DNA of 64,000 nucleotides. Source: Pseudoalteromonas ruthenica. GTDB taxonomy: Bacteria; Pseudomonadota; Gammaproteobacteria; Enterobacterales; Alteromonadaceae. The stretch lies in NCBI RefSeq assembly GCF_008808095.1, contig NZ_CP023396.1, positions 1,240,001 through 1,304,000 on the forward strand, in the 5' to 3' direction. The position numbers and the translations under genes are program-made. Below the pieces are notes generated by a model. It was not told the DNA's origin and ran no database searches. It saw only the letters and a program-made list of their open reading frames with translations. Below are positions 56,955 through 64,000 of this stretch, in pieces (within the stretch, counting starts at the first letter, position 1; each line of letters begins with the position of its first letter).

Positions 56955-57446
56955 TTAAGCCTGTAGGTGAATTTGCCAATAGCCAACGTCCAGCCATTGC
57001 TCAAATTTGTACCCCACTTTTTCAAAATGCGCGACCTTATGCATGCCTAACGCCTGATGCAAAGCAATACTCGGGGGGTTAGGTAACGTAATGCCACCGA
57101 TAGCGGTATGCACCCCCTGCGCGGTGAGTGTCTCGAGCAGTGCGCTATAGAGCTGGCGCCCTATTCCTTGGCCCTGATGTTGATGCGCCACATACACGCT
57201 CGTCTCGACAGCAAAACGATAGGCGCTGCGCTCTTTCCATTTACTCGCATAGGCGTACCCTTTGAGTTCGCCGTCTTGTACATATACCAGCCAGGGTAAG
57301 TCCACCGCTTTAATGCTTGCGATCCGCTGACTCATAAGCTGGGTATCGACAAGCGACTCTTCAAAAGTAAAGGTGGTGTGGCGAATATAATAGTTATATA
57401 GCTCGGCGATGGCCTTAGCATCTTCAGGCGTGACGTGTCGTAACAA
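56955..57446 (-). CDS. GNAT acetyltransferase, phosphinothricin/methionine-sulfone acetyltransferase-like
   Basis: A 163-residue N-acetyltransferase. The N-terminal IAELYNYYIRHTTFTFEE and the acetyl-CoA motif HQGQGIGRQLYSALLE match the PAT/MddA subgroup, whose members acetylate phosphinothricin, methionine sulfone or similar amino-acid analogues. NPPSIALHQALGM is the B-motif region. The true substrate is unknown. The start is TTG at 57446 with GAGG five bases upstream. It follows the chemoreceptor gene with a hairpin between. Confidence 0.87.
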   Translation of the reverse strand: MLRHVTPEDAKAIAELYNYYIRHTTFTFEESLVDTQLMSQRIASIKAVDLPWLVYVQDGELKGYAYASKWKERSAYRFAVETSVYVAHQHQGQGIGRQLYSALLETLTAQGVHTAIGGITLPNPPSIALHQALGMHKVAHFEKVGYKFEQWLDVGYWQIHLQA

Positions 57447-57467
57447 AAGTACCTCGAAAGAAGTAAA

Positions 57468-57483
57468 GGAGCCCGAAGGCTCC
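57468..57483 (-). terminator. Hairpin terminator of the chemoreceptor gene
   Basis: A 6-bp GC stem (GGAGCC/GGCTCC) closes a TTCG tetraloop on the minus strand and is followed by TTTACTTC. It lies 13 bp after the chemoreceptor stop. Confidence 0.65.
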
Positions 57484-57496
57484 CATAAAAGTAGGC

Positions 57497-59524
57497 TTAC
57501 AGCTTAAACTGATTCACTGTGGCATTTAAAGAGCTCGCTAAGGCGTTTAAGTCTTTCGCCTCATTCGCTAAGGTGTCGGCATGGTGCGCGGTATTATTAA
57601 CAAGATCGTTAATAGCACTCAAACTGGTGTTGATATCCTCAGCAACAATACTTTGCTCTTCAGTGCTGGTCGCTATTTGGTGACTCTGATCAAGCACATG
57701 CGCCACCGACTCCCCTATTTGCTCTAATGACTGCAACACGGCTTGGGTTTGTGTGACCGAGCCCTGAGCCCGCTCTTGGCCCTGCGCCATCATATTTGAG
57801 GCCTTATCAGCAATGCTTTGCAGTTTATCAATCATAGTGCGAATATCGTCGGTCGACTCTTGTGTGCGACTCGCAAGCGATCGCACCTCATCCGCCACCA
57901 CGGCAAAACCGCGACCTTGCTCGCCAGCTCGTGCGGCTTCAATTGCAGCATTGAGTGCCAGCAGATTAGTTTGCTCAGCAATGCCGTTAATCACATCGAT
58001 CACCGCGCCAATATTATTGGTTTCTTGCGCCAAGCCAGTGACCACTTGCGCGGCCTCGCCAATGTGTTCAGCTAGCTCATGCATCACCTGCTGTGACTGA
58101 TTTGATTGCGAACGCCCTTGCTCACTAACCTGTTGCACCGATGCAGCGGCATCATTGGTTTGATTGGCGTTCCGTGAGATTTCATTGACTGTAGTGGCCA
58201 TTTCGGTCACCGCCGCGCTGACACTGTCGACTTGTTGCTTCTCTTTTTGGATTTCACTGTTGGTTTGCCCAGAGACTTGTTGCAACTGGCTAGCGGCGGC
58301 ACTTAACTGCTCTGCCTGCGCAGCAGTGTTCAGCATCATCGCCCGCAGCTTATCGATAAAGGTGTTCATGTGATGGGCAAGCTGGCCCACCTCATCGTTA
58401 CTCGAGATATCAATACGCCGCGTTAAGTCGCCCTCACCGGAGGCAATATCACGCATAATATGGGTTAAGGTGGTGATAGGCTTGGCAACTAAATGAGTCA
58501 CCCAGAAAATCATCGCAACAATAATGGCAAGAATCACCACCACGGCGATGGACGCCGACATCACCGCATCATTAACGGGCTCTTCAATTAAGCTCACTGG
58601 AATAAGCACTCCTAAGTGCCAATCGATCACCGGCTTATCGAGCTTTAGGCTATTGAATAAAGCATAAAACTCTTGGCCTTTAAGGGTCACCTTAACAATG
58701 CCACTGTCGTTGTTGGCTATTGCGCTATTAAGCGTATCAAACCCTTGAGTTTGCTTGAATTGTTGCTCAAGAGCACTCAAGTTATCTTTACCTTCACCGG
58801 TATCTGTTATCGACAATGAATGCCCGGTACGCTGCGATAAATGCACCACATTTAAATCACTGTCGAGCAAAAAGCCAAAGCCCTCGCCTTGGAAAGTAAT
58901 GTCCTCGACAATGTCTTTAATGGCATTAATTTGTAAATCAACCCCACCTACACCGACCAGTTCTTTGGCGTCATTGTAAACCGGCTGCTGCACCACAGCG
59001 GATGCGTCTCCCGTGTTGATGTCGACAGAGATAGCGCCAACATAAAGTTGACCTTTATTCAGCGCATCTTGCCACCAGGGTCGCTTATACGCATAGTAAG
59101 GGCGACCATCGCCATACGCTGAGGTACGCTCATTTTCTTTGAAGTATTCACCGGTGTGAGCCGAGGCAAAAAACGCAGACAAAATATTACTGTCGCGACC
59201 GCTAATACGGATAAAATTATCGTTCAGTAGTGGATAATCAGGTAAAGAGGATAACGCCACACCGCGCTCACGGTAGTTATCGAAAAAGTCGACCATATGC
59301 GGGCTGGTCACATAGGTTTCAACTACCTTGCCGTATTGCGCAAAAAACGACTGCATCGACAAACGCTCAGCATCTAAGTAATTTTGTACTTCGCGCTCAA
59401 CACTATTTCGAGATAAAGACGCGATATGGTTAATGAAGAACACGGCCACGGCAACCATTAAAACGCTCAAGGTGCCACCGATCAGCAATAAAATCTTCTG
59501 ACGTAAGGAGAGGTTGTTTAACAT
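57497..59524 (-). CDS. Methyl-accepting chemotaxis protein with Cache sensor
   Basis: A 675-residue inner-membrane chemoreceptor. Helix one is about 10-32; a double Cache periplasmic sensor spans about 35-310 ([20 protein letters not shown] and [20 protein letters not shown] are typical dCache segments); helix two about 320-345; HAMP about 345-400; then the cytoplasmic signalling hairpin with [20 protein letters not shown]. No C-terminal CheR pentapeptide is seen. Ligand unknown; the WWQDAL-type pocket suggests amino acids or organic amines. It stands apart from other chemotaxis genes. Confidence 0.93.
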   Translation of the reverse strand: MLNNLSLRQKILLLIGGTLSVLMVAVAVFFINHIASLSRNSVEREVQNYLDAERLSMQSFFAQYGKVVETYVTSPHMVDFFDNYRERGVALSSLPDYPLLNDNFIRISGRDSNILSAFFASAHTGEYFKENERTSAYGDGRPYYAYKRPWWQDALNKGQLYVGAISVDINTGDASAVVQQPVYNDAKELVGVGGVDLQINAIKDIVEDITFQGEGFGFLLDSDLNVVHLSQRTGHSLSITDTGEGKDNLSALEQQFKQTQGFDTLNSAIANNDSGIVKVTLKGQEFYALFNSLKLDKPVIDWHLGVLIPVSLIEEPVNDAVMSASIAVVVILAIIVAMIFWVTHLVAKPITTLTHIMRDIASGEGDLTRRIDISSNDEVGQLAHHMNTFIDKLRAMMLNTAAQAEQLSAAASQLQQVSGQTNSEIQKEKQQVDSVSAAVTEMATTVNEISRNANQTNDAAASVQQVSEQGRSQSNQSQQVMHELAEHIGEAAQVVTGLAQETNNIGAVIDVINGIAEQTNLLALNAAIEAARAGEQGRGFAVVADEVRSLASRTQESTDDIRTMIDKLQSIADKASNMMAQGQERAQGSVTQTQAVLQSLEQIGESVAHVLDQSHQIATSTEEQSIVAEDINTSLSAINDLVNNTAHHADTLANEAKDLNALASSLNATVNQFKL

Positions 59525-59695
59525 AAGAATAATTATTATTTTGTTAAGCTAAGCTTCTATAAAAACACATCCTTACGCCCTTGACTACGTTATCATGACC
59601 AAAAAGTGAATAACCGCACAACATTTGACCAACCCTAATAATGCCACCGCCGCACCGTTTAGCCCCCTACCTTTGCCAAGGCTAGGGTTTTATAC

Positions 59696-60103
59696 CTAAT
59701 GTGATAAGTTAAGCTGCCACGACACACCATACCGGTCATTGAGCCAACCAAACCTATGGCTAAAGGCGTAGTTATCCAAAGGCATTAGCTCTGTGCCGCC
59801 CTCGGCTAAGGTGCGAAAGATGCTCTCTATTTCGCTCAATGATTGGCACTCTATGTACAACGAGATGGAGGGGGTAAAACTAAATGAGTGGTTAAGGTGG
59901 CTGTCGAGGGCCATAAATTCTCTGCCATTAATATGAAACTTTGCCCTTTTCACACTCCCCTCGGGTTCATGCTCGTCGGCGGTGTAATACTGAATATCGA
60001 TGATCTCAGCATCGCAGAACAACGACGTATAGAACTTAATCGCCTCCTCGCACTTGCCCGCCTGATCGCCAACGAACATCAGTGAAGTTAAAATGGATTT
60101 CAT
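59696..60103 (-). CDS. VOC-family protein (PhnB/glyoxalase-like)
   Basis: A 135-residue cytosolic protein of the vicinal-oxygen-chelate superfamily, PhnB-like subgroup. AIKFYTSLFCDAEIIDIQYY near the start, AKFHINGREFMALDSH in the middle, and FGWLNDRYGVSWQLNL at the end are typical. Enzymatic role unknown. The ATG at 60103 has GGAGG five bases upstream; the longer open frame upstream is unlikely to be translated. Confidence 0.87.
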   Translation of the reverse strand: MKSILTSLMFVGDQAGKCEEAIKFYTSLFCDAEIIDIQYYTADEHEPEGSVKRAKFHINGREFMALDSHLNHSFSFTPSISLYIECQSLSEIESIFRTLAEGGTELMPLDNYAFSHRFGWLNDRYGVSWQLNLSH

Positions 60104-60216
60104 CTCTGCCTCCGTTCTATCCGATGATACTGGACGCCTTATTTGCAGGCCCAAACCTTGTTGCGTAACGGCCAACCCACTGACGAGCACAACAAGGCTA
60201 AATTAAGCCAAGCACT

Positions 60217-60477
60217 TTATTTTCGCTTACTGCGCAAGTAGGTGAGAAAAACCAATCGCCCTAACTTAGCCAAGGTGTTGTTGCGGGAAACACCGTAACT
60301 CACCAAGCTTAAGCCAACAAACAGCAGCAGTCCCATGCCTAAGCAAAAGAGTAAATCATAGTTCTCATAGCCGCGACTGCCACTCTCAAGGCTACTTACT
60401 AACCCTACCGCCAGGCTAGCAATGGCTAAAATAAGTGCACATAAACCCATGCGAAATGGCCGTTTTCTGCGAGTCAT
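60217..60477 (-). CDS. Small membrane protein of unknown function
   Basis: An 86-residue protein with two hydrophobic stretches (about 9-30 and 42-62), a basic N-terminus MTRRKRPFRMG and a basic tail TYLRSKRK. The ATG at 60477 has AAGGA five bases upstream. It lies between the serine hydrolase and the VOC gene on the same strand. No family recognised. Confidence 0.55.
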   Translation of the reverse strand: MTRRKRPFRMGLCALILAIASLAVGLVSSLESGSRGYENYDLLFCLGMGLLLFVGLSLVSYGVSRNNTLAKLGRLVFLTYLRSKRK

Positions 60478-60590
60478 GTTGTTCCTTGCAAAATTGCCGC
60501 CGCAACCACGGCAAATAACAGCCCAGTACATCGCAAAGCGTCAGGCTTCCCCCTAACCAGAGGGCGACCAACCATGTGCTGCGCCACAAC

Positions 60591-62399
60591 TTACCGCCAA
60601 AACATAATGGGCAGCAGCCCCCAAGCAACAAGCACAACGCACCATTGTAACGCCAGTACCAGTGATGCGACATCAAGGCGTTTACATTGCTGCCCTTTAC
60701 GCGCTGCCCACAAGCAGAAGACAAGGGTTAGGGGCAATAGCCCAGATAACACCGCCAAACTGATACTGGCTGCATTGATATCACCAAACTCCAGGAACGA
60801 CTGGTTCATATAGAGGCATATCGGCAAAGCAAATAGCCCCAGATTGATAAACCCCCATTTGATCGCGCCCAACCCCTGGTTATTGCGCTTAACCAACCTT
60901 ATCAAGCCGACAATAAAGATATAAATCAGCCCACTTAGGCCAGCAAGCATGCTTAACCAATACAGTGACAATGCCACGCCAGATACTTTGCGGTAGGTTT
61001 TGCGTCCGTCATGGATAAACCACTGCCCTTGCTTATTAGCATAGAAAACGTGCGAGCCTTGTGTCCGGGTTGTGTCTCGAAATAATCCCCCTTCGATAGC
61101 AAGCAGTTGCTTATCTTCCTTTTGCAAGGACTTCACCACAAGGTGCTCGTTTGCTTGCTCTAACCATATGAAATGAAAAAGCATATCCATAAATTCAAAC
61201 TCAGCCATACTATTTGGCGACGGCGTATAAACCCCTGGCAAGGCCGAGCGCTCAATGGCGTTTCCCTTAGGCGCGACTGGCGTCGCTTTGCTGATATCTA
61301 ACTCATTGATAAATAGTTTATTAAACCTTTCATAGCCGGATGTTTCGTTATCGGTGTTAATGGCATAGAAAAAGCCCTTTCTTTGCTCGGGGAAAAGGCA
61401 AATATAGGCCCTAAAACCAAATGTCGTACCGGGGTGGCACATGCCTAACACCTGATGGCGGTCTCTACTTGCAAAGGCGAGGCCGTGGCCAATGTTAAGC
61501 CCAGCTCGCTGTGCGTCGGTATGCAAAGGTGTGGCGAGCCGAGCCATATGATTGGCGGCGATAAGCCGCTCACCGTTAACCCTGCCATCGTGCAACAAAA
61601 AGCGGATAAACTTAGCCATATCTGGCGCGGTCGTGGTGAACTGACCCGAAGGCCTAAGGTAATTCGCCACTGCAGGTTGAGCAACATGATTTTCATGATA
61701 CCCCATTGCCAGTAATGGGTCGGCGAATGGTCCCTGCTGACTAATAAACTCAAAGCTGCTGTTATGCATGCCTAAAGCTGCCAACAGGTTAGTATCGAGA
61801 TACTCTTCGTAGCGCTGTTGAGTAACCGCTTCTATCACCATCGCGAGCAAGGTATACCCCATATTAGAGTATGAATATTGGCTTCCTGGCTCGGTTCTAA
61901 CCGTTAGTAAATTGCCCTGACTTGAGGAAAAAGCGTGTCGCAATGGCGAGTCTGGCGACGCATGGGTATTTAATAATTGCCACATGCGAATGTTGTCTAA
62001 TCCAGCGGTGTGTTCGAGTAAGTGTTTAACCTGAATTGGCGAGTGCTGAGACCAGGGGTTATCGAAGTGCAATTCACCCAGTAAGGCCTCAACGTTGGTG
62101 TCTAAAGAAAGTGCGCCTTGGTACACTAAGTGCAAAACCCCCATAGCCAAAACCGACTTGGTCACAGAGCCAACATGCATTTTTTGCTCGGGCTTCATCG
62201 CCTCTTGGCTGGACACATTGGCATAGCCTGCACTGCCTACTTGCACATGCTCATCGGCGACCGCCGTCCAAGTGATCCCCACTAGCTGCTCCTGTTCGAT
62301 GGCCTTTTCGACCTTAGTTGCCAGCTGCGCATTGCTATTGGCATAGGCACTATTAAACGACAATAAAATAAGCAGTGAGGAAATGATTGTTTTTATCAT
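60591..62399 (-). CDS. Serine hydrolase (beta-lactamase/EstB family) with C-terminal membrane domain
   Basis: A 602-residue protein: signal peptide ending AYANS, then a class C beta-lactamase-like domain (about 25-360), and a hydrophobic C-terminus (about 460-600) with about five membrane helices. The active-site SVTK in MHVGSVTKSVLAMGV, the YSN motif in SQYSYSNMGYTLLAM and a third motif-like GMCHPGTTFGF are present. This architecture is seen in peptidase/esterase members such as PBP4*-like proteins rather than in true beta-lactamases. Activity may be on peptides, esters or peptidoglycan. It ends near the left limit of the cassette-like region but its own ends do not look cassette-borne. Confidence 0.87.
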   Translation of the reverse strand: MIKTIISSLLILLSFNSAYANSNAQLATKVEKAIEQEQLVGITWTAVADEHVQVGSAGYANVSSQEAMKPEQKMHVGSVTKSVLAMGVLHLVYQGALSLDTNVEALLGELHFDNPWSQHSPIQVKHLLEHTAGLDNIRMWQLLNTHASPDSPLRHAFSSSQGNLLTVRTEPGSQYSYSNMGYTLLAMVIEAVTQQRYEEYLDTNLLAALGMHNSSFEFISQQGPFADPLLAMGYHENHVAQPAVANYLRPSGQFTTTAPDMAKFIRFLLHDGRVNGERLIAANHMARLATPLHTDAQRAGLNIGHGLAFASRDRHQVLGMCHPGTTFGFRAYICLFPEQRKGFFYAINTDNETSGYERFNKLFINELDISKATPVAPKGNAIERSALPGVYTPSPNSMAEFEFMDMLFHFIWLEQANEHLVVKSLQKEDKQLLAIEGGLFRDTTRTQGSHVFYANKQGQWFIHDGRKTYRKVSGVALSLYWLSMLAGLSGLIYIFIVGLIRLVKRNNQGLGAIKWGFINLGLFALPICLYMNQSFLEFGDINAASISLAVLSGLLPLTLVFCLWAARKGQQCKRLDVASLVLALQWCVVLVAWGLLPIMFWR

Positions 62400-62694
62400 G
62401 GGGTTCTCTGTATACAACTCAGGTTTTACGGGCACGTAAAACGCAGATAATGCATGACGATAATCACAGGGAATGGAGGTTTGTCATGCTTTACGCGTCC
62501 ATGCCTTGAGCTGCTTGCCCTGTGCATTGATGACTTCGGCTGGCCTAGGTCAATATTGCACCGCTATAACCATACCTTTTTTCAGGTAAGTTTATAAGCA
62601 CAAGCGGCTGTTAAGCTCATTTATAAGCTCAGGGTTGCGCGTAAAGCCCTGAAGCCAACACCATGTGAGTTTACAAACGGATTTCAGCAACTTG
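62400..62694. other. Gap between serine hydrolase and first cassette gene
   Basis: No gene is seen. The 62640-62700 part reads on the minus strand as CCTAACAAGTTGCTGAAATC and onward to a GGCTTCAGGG hairpin, the 5' half of an attC site that lacks a matching 3' half. Repeats of TTTATAAGC occur at about 62591 and 62620. Confidence 0.5.
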
Positions 62695-62701
62695 TTAGGA
62701 A
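62640..62701 (-). other. attC-like half site after the first cassette gene
   Basis: On the minus strand the gene stop TAA lies inside TCCTAAC, close to the attC R'' consensus (RYYYAAC), followed by AAGTTGCTGAAATCCG. A hairpin TCAGGG/CCCTGA follows. The expected 3' arm ending GCGTTAG was not found, so the site is truncated or diverged and may mark the left end of the array. Confidence 0.5.
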
Positions 62702-63093
62702 TTGCTTACATCAATAATGTCACTACTTGCCACAACTCCACACAACCCAGCAGTTTCGGGCCACCACATAACATGCAAGAAAGGTAATAAATTCTCTTTT
62801 TGCACCACTGTAAAAGTTCCTACAGCGTTACCATCAATAACCTTAAAATCAAGCTTTAGAGATTCTTGTATAAATTTGAAACCCTCAGCATTTTTAGGTG
62901 AGTAACCCAGGTTAACTTCTAACTCATCTAACCCCTCCATTTCGGAAGGAATAATGAACTTATAAACGTCTGTATCTTTGGTGCTGATAATTTCTATTTG
63001 TTTATTGTATTTTTCCCCGCTCATGGGAAAAGTACAAGACCAAACACTTGTGGATATACAAAATAAAGATATTAAAGTGATAACAAACTTCAT
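62695..63093 (-). CDS. Cassette-borne exported small protein of unknown function
   Basis: A 132-residue protein with an N-terminal signal MKFVITLISLFCISTSVWSC; cleavage before the cysteine could give a lipoprotein, though Trp at -2 is unusual. The mature part is beta-rich and has a second cysteine in TAGLCGVVASS. No family is recognised. The start codon lies only 8 bp after the attC core GTTAGGT, and the stop lies in the next attC-like site, the layout of an integron gene cassette. The gene is AT-rich compared with the core genes. Confidence 0.65.
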   Translation of the reverse strand: MKFVITLISLFCISTSVWSCTFPMSGEKYNKQIEIISTKDTDVYKFIIPSEMEGLDELEVNLGYSPKNAEGFKFIQESLKLDFKVIDGNAVGTFTVVQKENLLPFLHVMWWPETAGLCGVVASSDIIDVSNS

Positions 63094-63099
63094 TGCGAT

Positions 63100-63189
63100 A
63101 CCTAACGCTTTTGTATGCGTCCACCGAAGCGGTAGCATAGGTGGTCTGGCACGCGCTTTTTGCGTGCGAACATGACAAACTTGTTAAAC
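63100..63189 (-). other. attC recombination site (integron cassette)
   Basis: On the minus strand a 90-bp element begins with R'' GTTTAAC (63189-63183) and ends with R' GTTAGGT (63106-63100), both perfect matches to the attC consensus. Inside, TTTGTCATG pairs with CATACAAA leaving a bulged G, as in the L''/L' arms of attC. The centre folds into GCACGC/GCGTGC and CCACC/GGTGG hairpins. The stop of the cupin gene lies within R''. Confidence 0.75.
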
Positions 63190-63495
63190 GCTGCCTTCTT
63201 TCTCAATTACCAAAATCCTTGCTTCGCCAAGTGGATGAGCAACATGCTCTGTGCCTATGGATGCGAAAAATATATCGCCAGCTTCCAGGATGCTGGATTG
63301 CTCGCTTCCATTTTCTTTAAAGAACATTTCCACTTTTCCATCGAGCACCACGAACACTTCTTCGCCATCATTCACATGCCACTTATATGGCTCTTTTGTC
63401 CAATGGAGCCTAGTAGAGATTCCATTCATTGATGCTATATCTTTAGCTCCCCACGAACGATCTGATATAAATTTTTTGCTTCTAATTATTTCCAC
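63184..63495 (-). CDS. Cupin-domain protein, probably cassette-borne
   Basis: A 103-residue single-domain cupin. The metal-binding histidine region is WTKEPYKWHVNDGEEVFVVL (motif 1), and GDIFFASIGTEHVAHPLGEA is motif 2 with its histidine. Such small cupins bind a metal and may sense or modify small molecules; the substrate is unknown. The start is GTG at 63495 with AGGA six bases upstream. The stop TAA lies inside the attC R'' sequence. Confidence 0.75.
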   Translation of the reverse strand: MEIIRSKKFISDRSWGAKDIASMNGISTRLHWTKEPYKWHVNDGEEVFVVLDGKVEMFFKENGSEQSSILEAGDIFFASIGTEHVAHPLGEARILVIEKEGSV

Positions 63496-64000
63496 GAAAT
63501 TTCCTTAATCGTAAACGCCCTGTTAAGGTGTGAGCAACACAATACCGAAGCTCCCGCATACCACCTTAACCACTAAAATCAACGCATAGTAAAAATGCCA
63601 CGCGTTGCGAATCACTCTTAAACAGATTGTATGGATAATAACTCCATATTTTTATTCTTTTAAACCAGTTTAGGGTAATGTGAGACCCAGGCTTAAGCTG
63701 CAACTTAAGCTTTCCATGCGGCAGTTCGATTGAGCGCTGGGTCCTCAGTTGAGAGGCCAATGACAAAACCCGCTATTTACACTAGGCAAACTCCAAGCCA
63801 AGACAACATCCCACACATAAATCTTTTGTTGGGGATCATAGCTTAGAGAAATAACACTTAAGATACTTACCAAAGAACAAACTATTCTCCCGCCTGATAG
63901 GATGCACAGCGCTATAAAGAATCTGGCTATTAAAATGCGTTGATTTGATATTTAAATTGGAACCTTCGAGCTATACATAACGCCCACCTGAAACAAACCG
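63496..64000. other. Cassette-like gene-poor end of the window
   Basis: A 505-bp stretch with no confident gene; a 66-codon frame at 63566-63766 (minus) has only a TTG start and no recognised product. On the minus strand 63510-63530 reads CACCTTAACAGGGCGTT, like the L'-R' end of an attC, and its arm CACCTTAAC pairs with GTTAAGGTG at 63562-63570. Another GGGCGTTATG end lies at 63975-63984. Both look like degenerate or partial attC sites. Confidence 0.45.
63522..63570. repeat. Inverted repeat with attC-like arms
   Basis: GTTAAGGTG (63522-63530) and CACCTTAAC (63562-63570) are exact reverse complements with a 31-bp loop. Read on the minus strand, the downstream arm followed by AGGGCGTT has the spacing of the L'-R' end of known attC sites, but the outer R'' box is not conserved. 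Confidence 0.5.

Noticed and set aside
60416..60724. 102-codon minus-strand frame overlapping the serine hydrolase and small membrane protein genes
   Set aside because: Overlaps both better-supported genes and has no ribosome site or recognised motif.
63160..63432. 90-codon plus-strand frame opposite the cupin gene
   Set aside because: Antisense shadow of a clear cupin domain.
63566..63766. 66-codon minus-strand frame near the right end
   Set aside because: Only a TTG start, no ribosome site and no recognised product; its position in a cassette-like region keeps it possible but unsupported.

Overview
The window looks like a chromosomal segment of a marine gammaproteobacterium of the order Alteromonadales (Shewanella/Pseudoalteromonas/Idiomarina-like); the genus cannot be fixed from this sequence. 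The reasons are gene order and families: cmk-aroA-serC-gyrA, divergent ubiG, then nrdA-nrdB-yfaE; DUF3466-uup-DUF836-rlmKL-zapC-pyrD beside a giant NAD-glutamate dehydrogenase; DUF2835-pepN; prc-proQ-msrC; yccA next to tusDCB-tusE; and DUF3080.

Layout. 1-11.5 kb: core metabolism and replication supply (CMP kinase, EPSP synthase, phosphoserine aminotransferase, gyrase A, ubiquinone methylation, class Ia ribonucleotide reductase with its ferredoxin, YaeQ). The nrd promoter region carries two pairs of NrdR-type boxes and a DnaA box. 11.6-14.1 kb: a histidine-rich TonB-dependent receptor behind two Zur-like palindromes, probably for zinc. 14.2-26.8 kb: a minus-strand housekeeping block (DUF3466 with a GlyGly-CTERM-like tail, Uup, glutaredoxin-like, RlmKL, ZapC, PyrD, GdhB). 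27-34 kb: an RND/MMPL exporter, a YCF48-like protein, a DUF1329 protein and a DUF1302 protein, which look like one envelope transport module of unknown substrate. 34-42.6 kb: DUF2835, PepN, NhaC, Prc, ProQ, a small acidic protein, MsrC and a membrane protein. 42.7-45.2 kb: two identical tRNA-Ser genes, YccA, and the TusDCB/TusE sulfur relay for tRNA thiolation.

45.2-47.8 kb is accessory: a DUF6795-like protein, a class 3 lipase without a signal peptide, and a four-helix membrane protein form a compact operon that resembles a lipase effector with candidate protective partners. 47.9-50.6 kb holds an amidohydrolase pair in which one partner has lost the usual metal-binding HxH motif. 51-56.5 kb: DUF3718, DUF445, fructosamine kinase, CPXCG protein, riboflavin synthase, a MATE exporter and a DUF3080 lipoprotein. 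56.5-56.9 kb: three identical tRNA-Val(GAC) genes as a 106-bp tandem repeat with a clear promoter. 57-62.4 kb: acetyltransferase, chemoreceptor, VOC protein, small membrane protein, and a serine hydrolase fused to a membrane domain.

From about 62.6 kb to the right edge the sequence looks like an integron gene-cassette array. Short minus-strand genes have stop codons lying inside attC-like sites, and one 90-bp attC has matching ends and paired arms. No integrase gene lies in the window. This array and the lipase operon are the two most likely places for undescribed biology.
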